Assembly (NCBI GenBank): GCA_934317845.1
Contig: CAKRES010000012.1
Span: 30,514-94,513 of the forward strand
DNA from: an uncultured Lachnospiraceae bacterium
GTDB taxonomy: Bacteria > Bacillota > Clostridia > Lachnospirales > Lachnospiraceae
Length of the DNA stretch: 64,000 nt
Direction of reading: 5' to 3'
Each line of letters starts with the position of its first letter. Position 1 is the first letter of the stretch. The notes under the pieces were generated by a model, which did not search any database, was not told the origin of the DNA, and was given only the letters and a program-made list of their open reading frames with translations. This document shows positions 43,725-52,872 of this stretch, one piece after another. The translations under genes and the position numbers were made by a program.

Positions 43725-45041
43725 ATGAAAAAAGTAGTTAAATTTGGAGGAAGCTCTTTAGCAAGCGCAGAACAGTTCAAGAAAGTCGGCAATATCATCC
43801 ACGCAGATGAAAGCCGTGTTTACGTGGTGCCATCCGCTCCGGGAAAACGAAGTGACGACGACACCAAAGTAACCGATATGCTGTTACATGCGTACCAGAC
43901 TGCTGCCGACGGAAAAAACATCGACAAGGAAATGCAGGCGATCAAAGCACGTTACGATGAGATCATCACCGGACTTGGCTTAAAAGATTTCAGCCTGGAC
44001 GACGATTTCAAGGAGATCACGAAAAACTTAACTGATGATCCACAGTCTGATTACGCTGCATCCCGTGGCGAGTTCTTAAACGGTAAGATCATGGCTGCTT
44101 ATCTTGGCATTGAGTTTATTGATTCTGCCGAAGTCATTTTCTTTAATGAAGAAGGCTATTTAAATGATTATAAAACCTATAAACGTTTAGGCGAGCGTCT
44201 GGCACAGTGTGAACGTGCCGTCATTCCGGGATTTTACGGAATGGGCAAAGACGGAAAGGTAAGGACCTTCTCCCGTGGCGGTTCCGACGTAACCGGATCT
44301 ATCGTGGCAAAGGCCAGCAAAGCAGATGTATACGAAAACTGGACAGACGTATCCGGATTTTTGGTTGCAGATCCTCGTATCGTAGACAATCCAAAACCGA
44401 TCAAATATATCACTTACCGCGAGCTGCGTGAGTTATCCTACATGGGAGCTACTGTGCTTCATGAGGATGCGATCTTCCCTGTCAGAAGCTGCGGTATTCC
44501 GATCAACATCAAAAACACCAATGCTCCGGAAGATGTCGGAACATGGATCGTGGAAAGTACCTGTCAGAAACAGGATGATGTCGTAACCGGTATCGCCGGA
44601 AAGAAAGACTTCTGTACCATTTTCATTTCCAAAGCCATGATGAACTCAGAGATCGGATTTGGTAGAAAGGTGTTACAGGCATTTGAGGAAAACAACATTT
44701 CCTTTGAGCATATGCCATCCGGTATTGATACGATGACGATCGTCGTACATGCGGACGAATTTATCGATAAGGAGCAGCAGGTTGTTTCTACCATCCATCG
44801 TTTAGCAGAACCGGATTCTGTTGAGATCGAGTCCGGACTGGCACTGATCGCCGTCGTAGGACGTGGTATGAAATCTGCCAGTGGTACAGCCGGAAAGTTA
44901 TTTACCGCTTTAGCAGCCAAAGGCATCAATATCAAGATGATCGATCAGGGATCTTCCGAGTTGAATATCATCATCGGAGTACAGAACAAAGACTTTGAAA
45001 CAGCGATCGAAGCTATTTATAAAACTTTCATTAAAAAATAA
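43725..45041 (+). CDS. Aspartate kinase
   Basis: 438 residues, a monofunctional aspartokinase. It begins VVKFGGSSLASAEQF, with catalytic region FSRGGSDVTGSIVAKA and YMGATVLHEDAIFP. Two C-terminal ACT domains follow (FCTIFISKAMMNSEIGFGRK in part, and LALIAVVGRGMKSASGTAGK). It catalyses the first step of the Lys/Thr/Met pathway, usually with feedback control through the ACT domains. AGGAAGG precedes the ATG. It is flanked by its own promoter and terminator, so it is a single-gene transcript. Confidence 0.96.
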   Translation: MKKVVKFGGSSLASAEQFKKVGNIIHADESRVYVVPSAPGKRSDDDTKVTDMLLHAYQTAADGKNIDKEMQAIKARYDEIITGLGLKDFSLDDDFKEITKNLTDDPQSDYAASRGEFLNGKIMAAYLGIEFIDSAEVIFFNEEGYLNDYKTYKRLGERLAQCERAVIPGFYGMGKDGKVRTFSRGGSDVTGSIVAKASKADVYENWTDVSGFLVADPRIVDNPKPIKYITYRELRELSYMGATVLHEDAIFPVRSCGIPINIKNTNAPEDVGTWIVESTCQKQDDVVTGIAGKKDFCTIFISKAMMNSEIGFGRKVLQAFEENNISFEHMPSGIDTMTIVVHADEFIDKEQQVVSTIHRLAEPDSVEIESGLALIAVVGRGMKSASGTAGKLFTALAAKGINIKMIDQGSSELNIIIGVQNKDFETAIEAIYKTFIKK

Positions 45042-45054
45042 ATATTAAAAAAAG

Positions 45055-45102
45055 AACCTCTGGAGCAATATGTTCGGAACATCATATATCGCTTCAGAGG
45101 TT
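45055..45102 (+). terminator. Terminator after aspartate kinase
   Basis: Stem AACCTCTG/CAGAGGTT with an inner ATATG/CATAT helix, followed by TTTTTT on the plus strand; A-rich on the other side, so it may also serve the converging HD gene. Confidence 0.9.
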
Positions 45103-45114
45103 TTTTCTATCCCC

Positions 45115-45645
45115 TCACACCAATTGTTCATAAAGTGCCAAAAACTCTGTTTCCACCTTTGCCGGATCTTCAAAGGCACAAGTCACTTCCCGCCTCAGCT
45201 CCCGGTACCACTCATTTAATGTTTCCGGCATCAGCTTTAGAAATTCCACAGAAAGCATCTGATCGTCGATTTCAAACACCTGCGTCTGTTCTTCCTTCGA
45301 CAGCTCCCTGCCGATAAAATGCGAAAAGATCATATTCTGCAGCCGTTCCTCCACCTGAAGATAATATGTCAGATCCTTTTTCACCGGACGTGTCACATCA
45401 GAAAGATACGCTTCACTGCCATCGTGCAGCAGGCAGCCTAAGGCCACTTCCCTCTTATATCCACGCACCATTGCCTCCTTTGCACAACAAATGCTGTGCT
45501 GTGCCACGGAATAAAAATGCGTGGTGTGACCATTGGCACGGCAGATCAGCGATAGAGAATGTGCTATATCTCTGATCCGGAGCAGCTCTTCCTCTGGTTC
45601 GATCGGATCAAAATGTATCCCACGCGCTGTTGTAATATAACTCAT
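45115..45645 (-). CDS. HD-domain phosphohydrolase (YfbR-like)
   Basis: 176 residues. HD motif ligands are visible: His in FYSVAQHSICCAKEA, HD in CLLHDGSEAYLSDVTRPVKK and a distal Asp in VFEIDDQMLSVEF. The family includes 5'-deoxynucleotidases that remove phosphate from dNMPs. It lies 20 bp downstream of the DUF3592-like gene on the same strand, so they may share a transcript. Confidence 0.85.
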   Translation of the reverse strand: MSYITTARGIHFDPIEPEEELLRIRDIAHSLSLICRANGHTTHFYSVAQHSICCAKEAMVRGYKREVALGCLLHDGSEAYLSDVTRPVKKDLTYYLQVEERLQNMIFSHFIGRELSKEEQTQVFEIDDQMLSVEFLKLMPETLNEWYRELRREVTCAFEDPAKVETEFLALYEQLV

Positions 45646-45665
45646 TTATGCTCTCCTCTTTTCTT

Positions 45666-46265
45666 TTACTCTTCCACGGTCTGATAAGTACCACAGTATG
45701 GGCACCGCCCGGTATACCCGGAAGCCGCCGAATAACTGGCACCGCAGTTTTGGCAGGTAACCGCTACCATATTTAGCTTTTCCGGATTCACCGGTTTATT
45801 ATCCATCAATTCTTCCTCGCCCGGCAATCTCTCATCCCGTACGGAATCAGGGTCAAAGCTGTATTTGCCCTGGTACTCATAAATATCCATCGTCATCCCG
45901 ATCGGATACTCTTCCGATCCGGCACAAAAAGAAGTAGGAATGACCGCTTCCCGTTCTATATGATGTTCATCAAAATAATGCACCTTTGTGTTGATCGTAT
46001 AAGCATCATTTACCACAATGGAAGTATTCGGAACATAACTATATATTTTAGCAGGATATTTCTTCCCCTCTGTTCTGATGCGTCTTTGCCCCAAAAGCCA
46101 CACTGCAACTGCCACCAGAAATCCCATTCCCAAAAGTGCAAACAATACCGGAATACCAATCATCATATTCCATTCTCCGGCAGCTACAAAACTGACGGTC
46201 AGCACCGTACCCACCAGGGTAAAGCAAAATCCTAATAATCCAAATATTTTTTGTGCTGTATTCAT
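45666..46265 (-). CDS. DUF3592-like membrane protein with C-terminal zinc ribbon
   Basis: 199 residues from ATG 46265, with AAAAGGAG upstream. Two membrane spans (LGFCFTLVGTVLTVSFV; IPVLFALLGMGFLVAVAVWLL) precede a beta-rich domain (TINTKVHYFDEHHIEREAVIP; VRDERLPG). The last 35 residues hold a zinc ribbon with VTCQNCGASYS and RCPYCGTYQT. The domain plan resembles the DUF3592-like protein at 61797-62342. Function is unknown. Confidence 0.75.
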   Translation of the reverse strand: MNTAQKIFGLLGFCFTLVGTVLTVSFVAAGEWNMMIGIPVLFALLGMGFLVAVAVWLLGQRRIRTEGKKYPAKIYSYVPNTSIVVNDAYTINTKVHYFDEHHIEREAVIPTSFCAGSEEYPIGMTMDIYEYQGKYSFDPDSVRDERLPGEEELMDNKPVNPEKLNMVAVTCQNCGASYSAASGYTGRCPYCGTYQTVEE

Positions 46266-46492
46266 GCTCCCACTCCTTTTCCACTTTTTTCTATACACAT
46301 TATAGCAAACACCACCCTCTTTTGCTACTGCAAAAGCTCACCACCACCACCATTCTATTGCCAAAAATTGCGCGCTTCTATTGAATCAAAGCAATAAATG
46401 TTTTATTATAATAGTAACTGTCGCAGGGCAAAATTCAGCCTGCTCTGCTCTTATTTATTACCAATCAGATAAAAGTATGAGGTTTTCGTTTT

Positions 46493-47386
46493 ATGAACAA
46501 TGTTATGAAACAAACATTTTATAAAAAGCGTGCTGCCTTTGAGCAACAGCTTGCCGTGCGTGACAAACGCTTTGAAATGCCGGAGGGGGTTCTTATTCAA
46601 AAGGATCTGCCCTATGCAAAAGATTCCGAGGCAGCGCACCGCTTTGATCTATACCGTCCGCAGCACAGCGAAGGGAAACAACTCCCCGTCATCATCAACG
46701 TGCACGGTGGAGGATTGATCTTAGGTGACAAAACATTTAACCGCTATTTTTGTGCCAATTTATGCAAACAGGGATTTTTAGTGTGCAGCATAGAATACCG
46801 CCTTGTCCCGGACTGCCTCTTTTTTGACCAGTGCAGGGACGTTTTTCAGGCAATGTCCTTTCTTGAAACGGCACTTCCCTCTTACGGCGGCAATCCGGAA
46901 CAGATCTATGCCGTCGGCGATTCCGGTGGAGCCTGCCTGCTGACTTATTGCATTGCTATGCAGAACAATCCGAACATAGCCAGAGCAGCACAGATTACTC
47001 CTGCTGCTCTTCCGGTCAGAGCACTGGGACTGATCAGCGGAATGTTTTATACCAACCGACCGGATTCCATTGGATTATTTCTACCAAAGTTTTTATATGG
47101 CAAAGACTACAAAAAAAGTGCCTTTGCTCCATATATCAACCCGGAACACAAAGACATTGTGACTGCCCTGCCGCCGGCACTGCTTGTCACCAGCCACAAT
47201 GACAACCTGCATCATTACACCATACATTTTACACAGGCATTAAGCAGGGAAAATCGTCCACACAAACTGATCGACTATCCGAAGGACGCACGTCTTACCC
47301 ATGCCTTTAGCGTATTTGAACCATTTTATAAGGAAAGCCTGGAAGTAGTCGAAGCACTCGCGGATTTCTTCCTCACCTATTCCTAA
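46493..47386 (+). CDS. Alpha/beta hydrolase (HSL-type esterase/lipase)
   Basis: 297 residues. The oxyanion motif VHGGGLILGDKTFNRY, nucleophile elbow GDSGGACLL and the HAFSVFEP region with the likely catalytic His identify the hormone-sensitive-lipase branch; LVTSHNDNLHH holds the probable acid. It is a cytoplasmic carboxylesterase of unknown substrate. It ends 31 bp before the chemoreceptor start, so the two may share a transcript. A start at 46505 is also possible. Confidence 0.88.
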   Translation: MNNVMKQTFYKKRAAFEQQLAVRDKRFEMPEGVLIQKDLPYAKDSEAAHRFDLYRPQHSEGKQLPVIINVHGGGLILGDKTFNRYFCANLCKQGFLVCSIEYRLVPDCLFFDQCRDVFQAMSFLETALPSYGGNPEQIYAVGDSGGACLLTYCIAMQNNPNIARAAQITPAALPVRALGLISGMFYTNRPDSIGLFLPKFLYGKDYKKSAFAPYINPEHKDIVTALPPALLVTSHNDNLHHYTIHFTQALSRENRPHKLIDYPKDARLTHAFSVFEPFYKESLEVVEALADFFLTYS

Positions 47387-47417
47387 AATGTCCCCTAACA
47401 GAGAAGGAGAAGTATCT

Positions 47418-49505
47418 ATGAATTACGACGCATCTGTTTTTAAAGAAAAAGCCAATCGAAAAGCACGAAAGATCTGGATCATATTTGCGGTGCTGCTTTC
47501 TGCCAACTACGGAAGTGATGTGGCAAATGGTCTTCAGACCGTACCTTATTATCTGACCTTTTTAACTCTTTGCTGGCTGCCACTGTTGTTCGGCGAAGTG
47601 CTTTTGCGCACCAAAGGGTATGACACCGAGCTGTACCGCTATGATCTGGTCATTGGCTACGGCATTTTCTATGCCTTCGTTGTCAGTACCACCGCCTCCC
47701 CAATCGCTTTTACCTATGCCCTTCCGGTGACCAGTCTTTTAGTTCTTTATAAGGACAAACGCTTTATGGTCGGCTGCGGCATTGGAAATTCCCTGATCAT
47801 CATTGGCTCTGCTATATACCATGTTGCCGTGCTGGGATATAACTCTGCATCTGATATGAAAAATTATCAATTAGAATTTTCCTGCATTATTCTTTGTTAC
47901 ATCTGTTATGTGATGTCCATCAAACATTTAAACGAATCAGACGGAGCAATGACCGACAGCATCAAAGCTGATCTGCACCGCGTCATTACGACCGTGGAGC
48001 AGGTAAAAACAGCCAGCAATTCCATCATCGACGGTGTATCTGTCGTGCGGGAGCTGGCATCAGAAAACACCCACGGAGCCAACATTGTCGTACAGAGCCT
48101 TAACCGTCTGGATAAAAATAATAACAACCTGCGCGACACCACGACCTCATCCAACGAGATGACCTCAGATATCCATACGCAGGTGAATCATGTTGCCCAG
48201 ATGATCGAATCTATGGTAGAACTGACGCAAGCATCCGGTGACCATGCCAAGATCAGCTCCAGTGATCTTGATAACTTGATCACAACGACCAATACCATGG
48301 CTTCCCTCTCTCATGAGATCGATGCCACTTTAAAGGATTTCAAGCAGCAATTTGACATGGTGAAACAGGAAACCGGAACGATCGAAACGATTTCCGGACA
48401 AACGAACCTGCTTGCCTTAAATGCTTCTATCGAGGCCGCCCGTGCTGGAGATGCGGGAAGAGGCTTTGCCGTTGTCGCTGAGCAGATCCGGGAACTCAGT
48501 ACCGGAACAAAAGAGTCCTCCGCTCAGATCCGTCAGTCATTAAACCACTTAGAGGAAACCTCCGAAAAGATGACCTCCTCTATGGAAGAAACCATTCAGC
48601 TCATCCAGCTTACTCTGGATAAAGTGACGCTTGCCGGAAATAATATTCAAAAGATTGCTTCCGACACTGAACAGTTAGAAGAAAATATCCAGATCATAGA
48701 TACTGCAATGAAAGAAGTGGAAACCTCCAACCTGCATCTGGTCGACAACTTAAAACAGGTTTCTGATGTCGTAGTTGACATGACCAATTCCATCGTAGAT
48801 TCCAGCGAGATCAGCAAGCGGATGCTCAGCAAATACGATGAGTCTGCCACGAACATCAACTCTATCGAAACCGTGGTAGAAGGACTGATGTGTGAGCTAG
48901 GAATCGGTGGCTTTATGGGTGTCGAAGACATGAAAGCAGGTATGCGTCTAAGCTTTACCACCGAAGAAGATAAAACCTTCCATGGCGAATTGCTTGCCCA
49001 GCGCGACAATGATCTTGATGTCCTGCTTCCAGATGCACCGAAGTTTGCTGCAAAGACACCGGGACAGCTTCAGGTTACTGTAGGCAATATATTATACTGC
49101 TGGAAATCCGCTCTCATTACCTGCCCAGATCCTCTGCATCCGGATCATTTTACCATTACGATCAAGTCCCGTCCTAAGATCAACAACCGACGCAAGTATC
49201 CTAGGATCGATCTTGCCAATACCTGTACGATCGCCATTACCGGAACAGATACGGTGATCGAAGGAACGATGGATAACTTAAGTGCAAATGGATTCGCCTT
49301 CTTGACACATGATCCATATTTTACAGAACATAAGAAGGTTGACATTACCTTGACCATTCACGACTTCGAACTGGCTGACCATCACGTTTTATCCGGACGC
49401 ACGATCCGTTGTTCCAACAACGAGGGCCTTTACATTGTGGGATGTCAGCTTCCGGAGGACGATTCCTTTATCCGGGATTATGTCAGACAAAAATTAGCGC
49501 AGTAA
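47418..49505 (+). CDS. Methyl-accepting chemotaxis protein fused to a PilZ domain
   Basis: 695 residues from ATG 47418, with AGGAG upstream. Six hydrophobic spans lie within about 20-180 with no large extracellular sensor. A coiled-coil signalling region follows, with the MCP hairpin tip TISGQTNLLALNASIEAA and GDAGRGFAVVAEQIREL. After about residue 490 comes a YcgR-N-like segment and then a PilZ domain with RRKYPRIDL (RxxxR) and DNLSANGF (D/NxSxxG), the c-di-GMP-binding residues. Chemoreceptor and c-di-GMP receptor are thus one chain. It lies 12 bp before the K+ channel gene. Confidence 0.9.
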   Translation: MNYDASVFKEKANRKARKIWIIFAVLLSANYGSDVANGLQTVPYYLTFLTLCWLPLLFGEVLLRTKGYDTELYRYDLVIGYGIFYAFVVSTTASPIAFTYALPVTSLLVLYKDKRFMVGCGIGNSLIIIGSAIYHVAVLGYNSASDMKNYQLEFSCIILCYICYVMSIKHLNESDGAMTDSIKADLHRVITTVEQVKTASNSIIDGVSVVRELASENTHGANIVVQSLNRLDKNNNNLRDTTTSSNEMTSDIHTQVNHVAQMIESMVELTQASGDHAKISSSDLDNLITTTNTMASLSHEIDATLKDFKQQFDMVKQETGTIETISGQTNLLALNASIEAARAGDAGRGFAVVAEQIRELSTGTKESSAQIRQSLNHLEETSEKMTSSMEETIQLIQLTLDKVTLAGNNIQKIASDTEQLEENIQIIDTAMKEVETSNLHLVDNLKQVSDVVVDMTNSIVDSSEISKRMLSKYDESATNINSIETVVEGLMCELGIGGFMGVEDMKAGMRLSFTTEEDKTFHGELLAQRDNDLDVLLPDAPKFAAKTPGQLQVTVGNILYCWKSALITCPDPLHPDHFTITIKSRPKINNRRKYPRIDLANTCTIAITGTDTVIEGTMDNLSANGFAFLTHDPYFTEHKKVDITLTIHDFELADHHVLSGRTIRCSNNEGLYIVGCQLPEDDSFIRDYVRQKLAQ

Positions 49506-49517
49506 TGGGGAAATGAT

Positions 49518-50462
49518 ATGAAACGAGAAAAACTGTTAAATATTCTTCAGATCGGAGATAAGAGCAACCGTATAAGCCGTACGTTTGACTTCTTTATTAC
49601 GATCACTATTTTTTCCAATATTACAGTGACTTTCTTAGAAACCTTTGAGGAGCTCGCCTTTTTGTACAAGATCTTTAAAGCGATTGAATATACCACGCTT
49701 TTGATCTTTTGTGTGGAGTATATTCTGCGCATCTGGACCGCTCCTGACCTTTATAAAGATATGAAGCCGGGGCAAGCCCGGCTTCATTTCCTTTTCTCTT
49801 TTGATGGAATCATTGACTTTTTAACGATCGTTCCGGCATCCTATCTGTCCGGCTTCGTCATTTTCCGTATGCTGCGTGTTGCCAGGATCTTTCACCTGTT
49901 CCGGTTAAACGCCAAATATGATTCTTTTAATATCATCACAACCGTTCTCTATGAAAAGCGCAATCAGATCATCTCATCTGTATTTATCGTATTGATCCTG
50001 ATGCTTGCGAGCAGTCTTTGCATGTACAGCGTAGAACACACCGCGCAGCCGGATGTGTTTCAAAATGCATTCAGCGGCATCTGGTGGAGTATGTCCACAC
50101 TGCTCACTGTCGGTTACGGAGACATTTATCCGGTGACCACCCTAGGGCGCATCATGGCGATCATCATTGCCTACTTAGGTGTGGGTGCTGTTGCCATCCC
50201 TACCGGTATCATCAGTGCTGGTTTTGTGGAACAGTACCAGAGAAAAAGCACCCTCTCCAACTTCAAAAATGCAGACATCAAGGAAATCTCCGAAGTATTT
50301 ATCAACAAGGATTATGCCGGAAAAACGGTGGAAGAAGTGGAGAAAGAAGATCGGGCAACGATCTATCTTATCCTGCGCGATGATCTTTCCATCCTTCCCC
50401 AGCACGATACGATATTACGATTGAATGATATTGTCGTCTTGCGTGGTATTAAGGAGAACTAG
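49518..50462 (+). CDS. Voltage-gated-type potassium channel with RCK_C-like tail
   Basis: 314 residues. Six spans with an S4-like segment (FRMLRVARIFHLFRL), the pore helix and filter TLLTVGYGDIYPVTTLG, and a cytoplasmic tail (about 240-314: KEISEVFINKDYAGKTVEEV, DTILRLNDIVVLRG) like the C-terminal half of a TrkA/RCK domain. It should be a K+-selective channel. Its start is 12 bp after the chemoreceptor, so co-transcription is likely. Its stop overlaps the converging AgcS gene by 4 bp. Confidence 0.92.
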   Translation: MKREKLLNILQIGDKSNRISRTFDFFITITIFSNITVTFLETFEELAFLYKIFKAIEYTTLLIFCVEYILRIWTAPDLYKDMKPGQARLHFLFSFDGIIDFLTIVPASYLSGFVIFRMLRVARIFHLFRLNAKYDSFNIITTVLYEKRNQIISSVFIVLILMLASSLCMYSVEHTAQPDVFQNAFSGIWWSMSTLLTVGYGDIYPVTTLGRIMAIIIAYLGVGAVAIPTGIISAGFVEQYQRKSTLSNFKNADIKEISEVFINKDYAGKTVEEVEKEDRATIYLILRDDLSILPQHDTILRLNDIVVLRGIKEN

Positions 50463-51850
50463 TTCTCTTTTGCAAAATATTCTTTTACCAGCTTCACAAC
50501 CACTCCGGATAACAAGAATACTGCAACCAGGTTTGGAATAAGCATTAAACCGTTAAAGCTTTCTGCAATACTCCACATCAATCCTAAATTCATGGTAGCT
50601 CCCACAATGGCAACAAGTGAATATACCACCATAAAGGGTTTATTCACGCGGGAACCAAATAAAAATTCAATACATCTTGTTCCGTATAATCCCCATCCAA
50701 GAATCGTAGAAAAAGCAAAGCAGCACATTGCGATCGCAGTAAAGATCGATACCCAGCCACCGTAGGTTGCGGTAAAGCCACTGATCGTAAGCTCCGCTCC
50801 TGCTGCCTGTCCATAACCTACCGCAACACCACTGCATAAAATAACAAGAGCCGTAAGTGTACAGATCACGATCGTATCCACAAACACCTCAAAAATACCA
50901 AAGAATCCCTGCTTTACCGGCTTTCTTGTATCGGCACAGGCGTGTGCAATCGAACCAGTTCCCAGACCTGCTTCATTGGAAAAAATACCGCGTGAAACAC
51001 CCTTTTTCATACTTAGGAAGAAGCTTCCCACTGCTCCTCCGGTTACAGCTGCCGGGCGGAACGCTCCTGTAATGACTGCTGAAAATACCTGTGGCACAGC
51101 ATTCAGATGAAGCAGCACAACACCGAGTGCCAGCACAATATACATTACTGCCATAAACGGAACCAGCTTCTCTGTCACCTGTCCGATCCGCTTGATGCCA
51201 CCTAACAGGATCAAGGCGATCAAAGCAGCAAGGATCACACCAAGCACCAGATTGAGCGTTCCTACAGACTGCTCTGACACCAGATCATAATTGTAAAGCG
51301 CAGAATCGATCGCTGTTACGATCGTATTGACCTGTGTTGCATTTCCCGTTCCGAATACAGTCAGCACACCAAATGCGGAAAACAGGTATGCAAGCCACTG
51401 CCAATGCTTGGACAGACCATTTTTGATGTAATACATCGGGCCTCCCACCAGCTCGCCCTGTGCGTTTGTCTCCCGAAAATGCACTGCCAGCGTCACCTCG
51501 AAGAATTTTGTACACATGCCGAGAAGAGCAGATATCCACATCCAAAACACAGCACCCGGTCCACCAATAGCGATCGCTCCGGCGACTCCGGCAACATTTC
51601 CGGTACCAACCGTTGCAGCAAGAGCCGTACACACTGCCTGGAACGGAGTGAGTGCACCATCAGATGCTTCCCTTTTTTTGAGCATACGTCCAAGCGTCAC
51701 CTTCATGGCATACGGAAACTTCCGGATCTGAAGGAAACGGGTGCGGATACTTAAAAATAAGCCGACACCAATAATACAGATCATAGCCGGCACGCCCCAG
51801 ATAAAATTATTGACTACATTATTGATCGATTCTACTACTGATAACATCAT
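50459..51850 (-). CDS. Alanine/glycine:cation symporter (AgcS family)
   Basis: 463 residues, about eleven spans. The family signature GTGNVAGVAGAIAIGGPGAVFWMW is partly visible; FSNEAGLGTGSIAHACADT is another. It imports alanine or glycine with Na+. The promoter has an extended -10 (TGC-TATAAT), and a small GCGG/CCGC hairpin sits in the leader. AGGAG lies 5 bp before the start; a second ATG follows directly. Confidence 0.94.
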   Translation of the reverse strand: MMLSVVESINNVVNNFIWGVPAMICIIGVGLFLSIRTRFLQIRKFPYAMKVTLGRMLKKREASDGALTPFQAVCTALAATVGTGNVAGVAGAIAIGGPGAVFWMWISALLGMCTKFFEVTLAVHFRETNAQGELVGGPMYYIKNGLSKHWQWLAYLFSAFGVLTVFGTGNATQVNTIVTAIDSALYNYDLVSEQSVGTLNLVLGVILAALIALILLGGIKRIGQVTEKLVPFMAVMYIVLALGVVLLHLNAVPQVFSAVITGAFRPAAVTGGAVGSFFLSMKKGVSRGIFSNEAGLGTGSIAHACADTRKPVKQGFFGIFEVFVDTIVICTLTALVILCSGVAVGYGQAAGAELTISGFTATYGGWVSIFTAIAMCCFAFSTILGWGLYGTRCIEFLFGSRVNKPFMVVYSLVAIVGATMNLGLMWSIAESFNGLMLIPNLVAVFLLSGVVVKLVKEYFAKEN

Positions 51851-51956
51851 TTACTCCTTTTTCCTATGTATGCGGAAAATGCCGCAGTTCTCCCTATTAT
51901 AGCACAAACTGTTCATCATAGGAAACGTCTTCCGCTTATCAAATTTTCTCCCTCTC

Positions 51957-51985
51957 TTGACAAATTAGTTAGACACAACTAACAT
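51957..51985 (+). promoter_or_regulatory. Methyltransferase promoter with TTAGTT-N6-AACTAA operator in the spacer
   Basis: TTGACA (51957-51962), 17-bp spacer, TAACAT (51980-51985). A perfect palindrome TTAGTT-AGACAC-AACTAA (51965-51982) fills the spacer and touches the -10. A repressor bound there would block RNA polymerase. Confidence 0.7.
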
Positions 51986-52023
51986 AGAGATGAAATCAGA
52001 CATAGAAAGCGAGGAATCAGATA

Positions 52024-52872
52024 ATGGAAAAAACAAAAGTAAGCGTACAGGGGGTACCGGAAACGATGCTGCAGACACTTTATGCAAGAGCGTCAGAATC
52101 CCAAAAACCGAACCATCACATTTACGATGAAAAGGCGATTAAGGTCGTTTCCCGGATGGATTATGATTTTACGAAAGCAAGCAACGACAATATGATGCGC
52201 TTAGGTGTGATTGCACGGACGATCGTGCTGGATCAACTGGTCGAAGATTATTTACAGCACCATCCACAAACACTCGTCATCAACATTGCCTGCGGCATGG
52301 ACACAAGATGCTATCGGGTGAAGGCTTCCTATTCCCGCTGGTATAATGTAGACCTTCCGGAAACCATGCAGATCCGCCAGACCTTTTTCAAGGAAGAGGG
52401 GCCGATCTATCAGATCGCCAAATCTGCTACCGATGCTTCTTTTTTAGATGAAGTAGAATATAACGGCGAACCGGTTCTCATTATCATTGAAGGACTCACC
52501 ATGTATTTATCGGAACAAGATGTTAAAACCATGTTTTCGATCCTCGACCGGAAATTTTCAAATGCACAGATACTGGTAGAAACGATGTCTCCTTTTTTTG
52601 TGAAAACCGTGAAAGAAAAATCTATCGAGGGCAGCCAGGCACAATTCACCTGGGGGATCAAGAACGGGGCACAGCTTCATACCCTGCTTCCAAACTTCCA
52701 TAACGTCAAGGATGTCAGCTTAGTAGAGGGAATGAAGGTGCTGATGCCAATTTATCATATTCTCGGCATTTTCCCATTTGTTAGAAATATATCTAATAAG
52801 ATCCTTGTGATGCAAAAAGATACTTCATCATCCGCTTATAGCGAAAATCCGAGCATCAAAAACAACAAATGA
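52024..52872 (+). CDS. Class I SAM-dependent methyltransferase (TcmP/LCM family)
   Basis: 282 residues. The SAM motif VINIACGMDTRCYRV, acidic motif YNVDLPETMQIRQTFF and post-motif LIIIEGLTMYLSEQDVK match the leucine carboxyl methyltransferase/TcmP O-methyltransferase fold. The substrate is unknown. Its own repressible promoter lies upstream. The last 37 bp overlap the end of the converging feoB. Confidence 0.9.
   Translation: MEKTKVSVQGVPETMLQTLYARASESQKPNHHIYDEKAIKVVSRMDYDFTKASNDNMMRLGVIARTIVLDQLVEDYLQHHPQTLVINIACGMDTRCYRVKASYSRWYNVDLPETMQIRQTFFKEEGPIYQIAKSATDASFLDEVEYNGEPVLIIIEGLTMYLSEQDVKTMFSILDRKFSNAQILVETMSPFFVKTVKEKSIEGSQAQFTWGIKNGAQLHTLLPNFHNVKDVSLVEGMKVLMPIYHILGIFPFVRNISNKILVMQKDTSSSAYSENPSIKNNK

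Noticed and set aside
52781..52796. TTAGA-N6-TCTAA palindrome like the 25.2 kb operators
   Set aside because: It is inside the methyltransferase coding region and has no promoter beside it.
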